DNA from: Rutidosis leptorrhynchoides
Taxonomy: Eukaryota > Streptophyta > Magnoliopsida > Asterales > Asteraceae
Direction of reading: 5' to 3'
DNA: 64,000 nucleotides
NCBI RefSeq assembly: GCF_046630445.1
Contig: NC_092335.1
Coordinates: 633,320,001 to 633,384,000 of the forward strand
Positions 59,877 to 64,000 of this stretch are shown piece by piece. A program made the translations under genes and the position numbers. Under the pieces are notes generated by a model. It was not told the origin of the DNA and ran no database searches. It was given only the letters and a program-made list of their open reading frames with translations. Every line of letters starts with the position of its first letter. Position 1 is the first letter of the stretch.

Positions 59877-61216
59877 GGTTATCACACCCCCAGTTAGGGC
59901 CTGGGTGAAATGTGACTTAATATCAAATAAACCAACATATTATAATATACGAGAACAATACTAAATGATAAAACAAACTTTATTGAGTACGCAGCGGAAA
60001 ATGAAATGTCGTTACAATGACGGAAATAACAATAAAGTAAATGTTCAAATGCAAAAGTAATAAATACGATATCTCTTGATCCTATGTCCAAGTAGCATCA
60101 CATAAGCAGTAGATAAGTAACTTGATCAAACAGCACCTGAGACAAAACATGCTAAAGTGTCAACCAAAAAGGTTGAGTGAAGTTCATAGGTTTAACAAAT
60201 AAGTTTGACCGTTGTTTTAGACCACAAGATTTAGTTTATAAAGTTGATCTCGCAGGGATCAAAAAGTTATGCCAGTTCGTGATATTTAGACTAAACGTTC
60301 AAGTTTGCCCCAAAGACAAGTTGTGTATATACTTGTCGATTTAATTTCATTATTAAGTAATACAATGACTTGGTCAAATGTATCGGGGACGTTACTCCTG
60401 ATAGGCCTACCCCCAATAATTAAGCATGCATTCAACGAGCAATTAAAAATATCACTGTAGGGACTTAGTCGGACATAGCCGGGTATAGCATAGTTTAACA
60501 GTTGGTATTTGTGTCTAAGTTGTAAAATGTAAAAACAACATATGTCTCACCCCAAATAGGTTAAAATAAATTGCGCAATAGTAAGTGGGGCTATGAATTC
60601 ACCTTAGTAAGTAGAGAGAGTGTTATTCCTCGGAAACAGAAAGTTGGATGAACGTGAGCAGAAAGTCAACCTAAGGACATTTAAGAGTAGTAAGTGTTTT
60701 GCCCAAATTAAGTTTAAGTATGAAAGTGTTTTTAGTATAGTTCGTTTTACTAAGTTTCCATTTTTAGCAAGTTTCCATTTTTAGTAAGTTTATAATTAGA
60801 AAGTTTCTATTTTAAAAGTGTTTCCATTTTAGGATATTTGCCATATTAGATATACTTCCAATCACCCCTTTCCCTTCGAATGGCCATTTCAGGTCTAGGG
60901 GCTTGAGCTACAGGATCTTTTAAATCGGAAAATCCAAACCCTTCCGCCTAGAGTTTCGTAGAAACCATTCGTCAAGAAAGTTCGAAGATCTATATATATC
61001 TAATATATACCCAAAAATGTTTTTATGTGTTATAATATAAGTAGTAGGTTATAAGTGTTAGTAACAGTAATAGTGTATAAGTGTTAAATAATAGTATAAG
61101 TAATATTAGGGTTTCATTAATTAATTAGGGTTAATTAATTAAAGTATTTAATGATTAGGGTTTTGTAATAAATGTCTAGGGTTTAGGTTTAATTAATTAG
61201 GGTTTTATTTATTTAG

Positions 61217-61276
<60 letters not shown>

Positions 61277-61348
61277 CGTGTATATGTATATATATATAAT
61301 ATTTATATTTTTTTTATATGTATATATGCTCGTGTATATATATGTATA

Positions 61349-61391
<43 letters not shown>

Positions 61392-62104
61392 CAAATAGGC
61401 ATAGTGTATCTATTTATGGTATGTACATATCTAGTTACCTTTTTTAAACACTAACAAATCTTCTAACAATTATCTAGGGTTTAAAGATCAAACACAAAAA
61501 AATTCTTTCTTTATTTTTACTAGGCCGTAGCTATATGTATATGTATATATTTTTATTTATTTTTTACATGAACATTATATATGTATATGATCTAGTATGA
61601 ATACGATTATGAAAGTAAAATTTAAGAGTTTTGGATCTAGGGTTTGTTACCTTGATGAAGATCTCTGAAGATTAACAAGAAAAAGTAAATGAACACTTGA
61701 AGATGAAGATCGAATCACTTGAAGATTGAAGAACACCTTGAAGATCTTCGAAGAACTTTGAAGAACACGAAGAACACGATGAAGATTGCTTGAAAACCCT
61801 TGAATATTGATGATGAATTCGATGGTGGTGGTGGGATTTTCGGTTTTGGGGCCGAAAATAAGAGAGAGAGGGGAGAGATTTGAGAGAGAGATTTATGTTT
61901 GGATTTGGTACAAAGAAAAGGTTTAGCTTAGGCCTCTATTTATAGGGAGGATAGGAAAATTCTAGAATTAGGGTTAGGGTTAGGTTTACTTAGGGAACAA
62001 GTTGGCTTGGAGAGGGGGTTAAGGGTGTTGCTTAGGGCCAAAATTTAGAGGGGCATTTTAGGCATTTCATATTTTTTTTAAAAATTTTCGGCTAGGGTGA
62101 TGTG
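59877..62104 (-). mobile_element. LTR F: probable solo Tekay-type LTR
   Basis: On the minus strand the end part shows the block also found in B, C and E: AAATCTTGTGGTCTA, a CAACC...GGTTG hairpin (60161-60175), GCATGTTTTGTCTCAGGTGC, and a GCTGCG-type word near 59990. The GATAGATCTATC palindrome is replaced by a TAGGCCTA palindrome (60402-60409). A TATA box (CTATTTATAG at 61936-61945, read as CTATAAATAG) faces left. Minisatellite words of the TTTCCATTTTTAG type (60750-60840) match element C. No primer-binding site adjoins the left end at 59877 and no internal region is seen. The right edge is uncertain. Confidence 0.6.
61218..61390. repeat. TA-rich microsatellites in LTR F
   Basis: Two TA runs (about 61219-61273 and 61357-61389) joined by TATATG-type sequence. 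The reading frames across it are artefacts. Confidence 0.9.
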
Positions 62105-62341
62105 TGCGAGGTGTAGTACGAAATAGCTTATAATTTTACTACGAAATACTATTAAATACAATACAATTTTACACAAGTTATTTATTTATTTATTGAATGG
62201 ATATACCTAAACCTTGCTACAACACTTATAGGCAGTGTACCTAATCGTATAGTAGTGTAGTTTTTAGTAAGTCCGGTTCGTTCCACAGGGATACAGTAAA
62301 CAAGTTTAACGCTATAATTATTTTAACCTATAATTGTAAAA

Positions 62342-62424
<83 letters not shown>

Positions 62425-64000
62425 TAGTATTATTATAAAAAGGGGGTTTTACCGTTTAGTGACCGGTTTGTCGATTTTTAAAACTTAAATCGCAATTAAA
62501 ACCTAATGCAAAAATAATAAATGTAAATAGAACTTATTTTAAAGCGTAAAGTAAACGACGATAATTAAAATTGCGATAATTAAAAGTGCGATAAATAAAA
62601 TTGCGATAAGATAATAAATAAAGGAATTATGCTTATTTAAACTTCCGTAATCATGATGTTCGGCGTGTTGATTTTAGTTTATTACCATGGGTTAATTGTC
62701 CTTTGTCCTGGATTATTCGATACGTCCATCTGGTTTTTGCCCATAATAGTCCATCGGTCATAAATATAAAGTGCGAGTGTCCTCGTCAAATTACCCTTAT
62801 ACCCGAAGTCAAATATTCCAACTAATTGGGGACTTAAACTGTAACTAGGTCTTAATGCTTTGTTAATGATCACACCAGGATATCGACTGCGTGTAACCCA
62901 AGGTTTTAATACGTTGTTAACAATTATACCAAGTGTCCTTGTATATAATTCACCCCTGTTTTAATGAGTCCATTGACTATTAATTCATTCCCGTGTCCGG
63001 TTAAATGAACGATTATTAGTACTTATAAATATCCCGCCCATCGTGTCCGATCGAGTGTATGTGGTTATTTATAGGTACGTCCAATTGTAAATCTTTATAT
63101 TAAATTAACGAACTATCATTCAGTTAAACAAATATAAAGCCCATTAATAGCCCATAGTCTAATTTTCACAAGTGTCGGTCTTTTGTCCAAACCTCAATTA
63201 TGGTACAAAGCCCAATTACCCAATCTTAATATTTAGCCCAACATTACGATTACTTCGATTTAAATAAGCATAATAATAACTTAGCTACCAGACATTAATA
63301 AAAATAATTTAAACATAACTTACATTGAGTATTAATAGCGTAGCGTTACACGGATAGAGTTTCGACTTATGACCTTAAAACATTCGCCAAAATAACCTTA
63401 TTATTATTAAACTTAATTTAAAATTAAAATTATAATATATAAATATATATATATCGTATATGATATGAGAAAGGAAAAGAAAAAGGTGTGTTCATCGAGC
63501 AGAATTCGCGGCCTTTTATAGGCCCACATTTCACTGTTGAGCTCCGCGAGTGCGGAGTTATGGATTCCAGCTCACCAAAATGATTTAAACGTGGGCTGCT
63601 TATAAATATAATATATAATAATATATATAATTAATTCTATTTTATATTTTATTCTTGTGCATAGTTGATTCGTAATTTTTGGTCCGTTGCGTCGCGCGCT
63701 GAAAGTTGGTTCATGTCTCGGTTCCGGATTTTCGAACGCCTTTTCGTATGATTTAATATCTTGTACTTTGCGTTTTGCGACTTGTACGCTTGTCATTTTT
63801 AGACGTTTCTCATCAATAAAATGAACCACTTGGATTGTAACTTGTACATTTGAGCTTTTTGTTCATTTGCGTCTTCAAATCGTCGAATCTGTCTTTTGTC
63901 TTCACCTTTTATTATTTAAACGAATATCACTTGTAAATAGAACAATAGCAACTAAAAGCTTGTCTTTCTTGAAGGATAATGCTATGAAATATATGTTCGT
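62105..64000. other. Repeat sequence of unknown class, running off the window
   Basis: No gene is supported. The block 62210-62290 (CCTTGCTACAACACTTATAG, AGTAAGTCCGGTTCGTTCCA) and the GCGATAAATAAA words (62560-62630) look like parts of a dispersed repeat. The GCGATAAATAAA words are shared, reversed, with the interior of element B. A TA run lies at 62346-62422, and a CTCCGCGAGTGCGGAG palindrome at 63541-63556. The minus-strand frame at 63829-63572 (VQVAKRKVQDIKSYEKAFEN) has no recognised family. Confidence 0.4.

Noticed and set aside
61205-61454. Frames of alternating Tyr/Ile
   Set aside because: Products of TA-rich microsatellites.

Overview
This is a retrotransposon-rich stretch of plant nuclear DNA. 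It is AT-rich, with long nested LTR elements, MITEs and a few broken or short host genes separated by spliceosomal introns. The chromovirus polyproteins and the general repeat style suggest a dicot, most likely a composite (Asteraceae). That assignment rests on family resemblance, not on a search. There are no bacterial-type operons, rRNA genes or CRISPR arrays.

Layout. (1) 1-15.6 kb: a minus-strand LTR piece (1-2061) abuts the gag of an old Tekay/Del-type Ty3-gypsy fossil, element A. A is split by element B (3513-13538), a young non-autonomous LTR element with 3.35-kb LTRs and no recognisable gag-pol. A's protease remnant resumes at 13544. A duplicated 0.38-kb repeat, an acidic C-terminal exon and a small minus-strand PB1-like ORF follow. 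(2) 16-18.5 kb: minus-strand exon remnants, clearest for an XRN-type 5'-3' exoribonuclease. (3) 18.55-30.55 kb: element C, a minus-strand Tekay element with about two or three breaks. (4) 31.0-33.8 kb: a three-exon, plus-strand gene of unknown function containing a local tandem duplication. (5) 34.2-34.9 kb: a TOC159-like GTPase pseudogene. (6) 36.8-40.6 kb: a minus-strand RHD3/SEY1-like pseudogene interrupted by a hAT MITE. (7) 41.2-45.5 kb: a LINE remnant, then two CRM-like Ty3-gypsy fragments lying tail to tail, then a huge AAT microsatellite. (8) 45.9-47 kb: two MITEs. (9) 48.16-59.02 kb: element E, a young and nearly whole Tekay element with a perfect 5-bp target duplication, inserted into another LTR (element G) that carries a GCGCCGC motif array. 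(10) 59.9-64 kb: a probable solo Tekay-type LTR (F) and non-coding repeat sequence running off the window.

The most interesting signal is a shared non-coding module in the LTRs of elements B, C and E, and partly in F. It consists of a GATAGATCTATC palindrome, a TACAC...GTGTA hairpin and a CAAC...GTTG hairpin, followed by a CAG|GT splice-like site. The two hairpins keep their pairing while their sequences change between families, which is the signature of selected RNA or DNA structure. Other unusual points are a pre-gag ORF in each of B, C and E, a second internal copy of the polypurine-tract motif, and two primer-binding sites in tandem in B.

All boundaries and divergence counts were read by eye. 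Ages assume 1.3e-8 substitutions per site per year and are rough.
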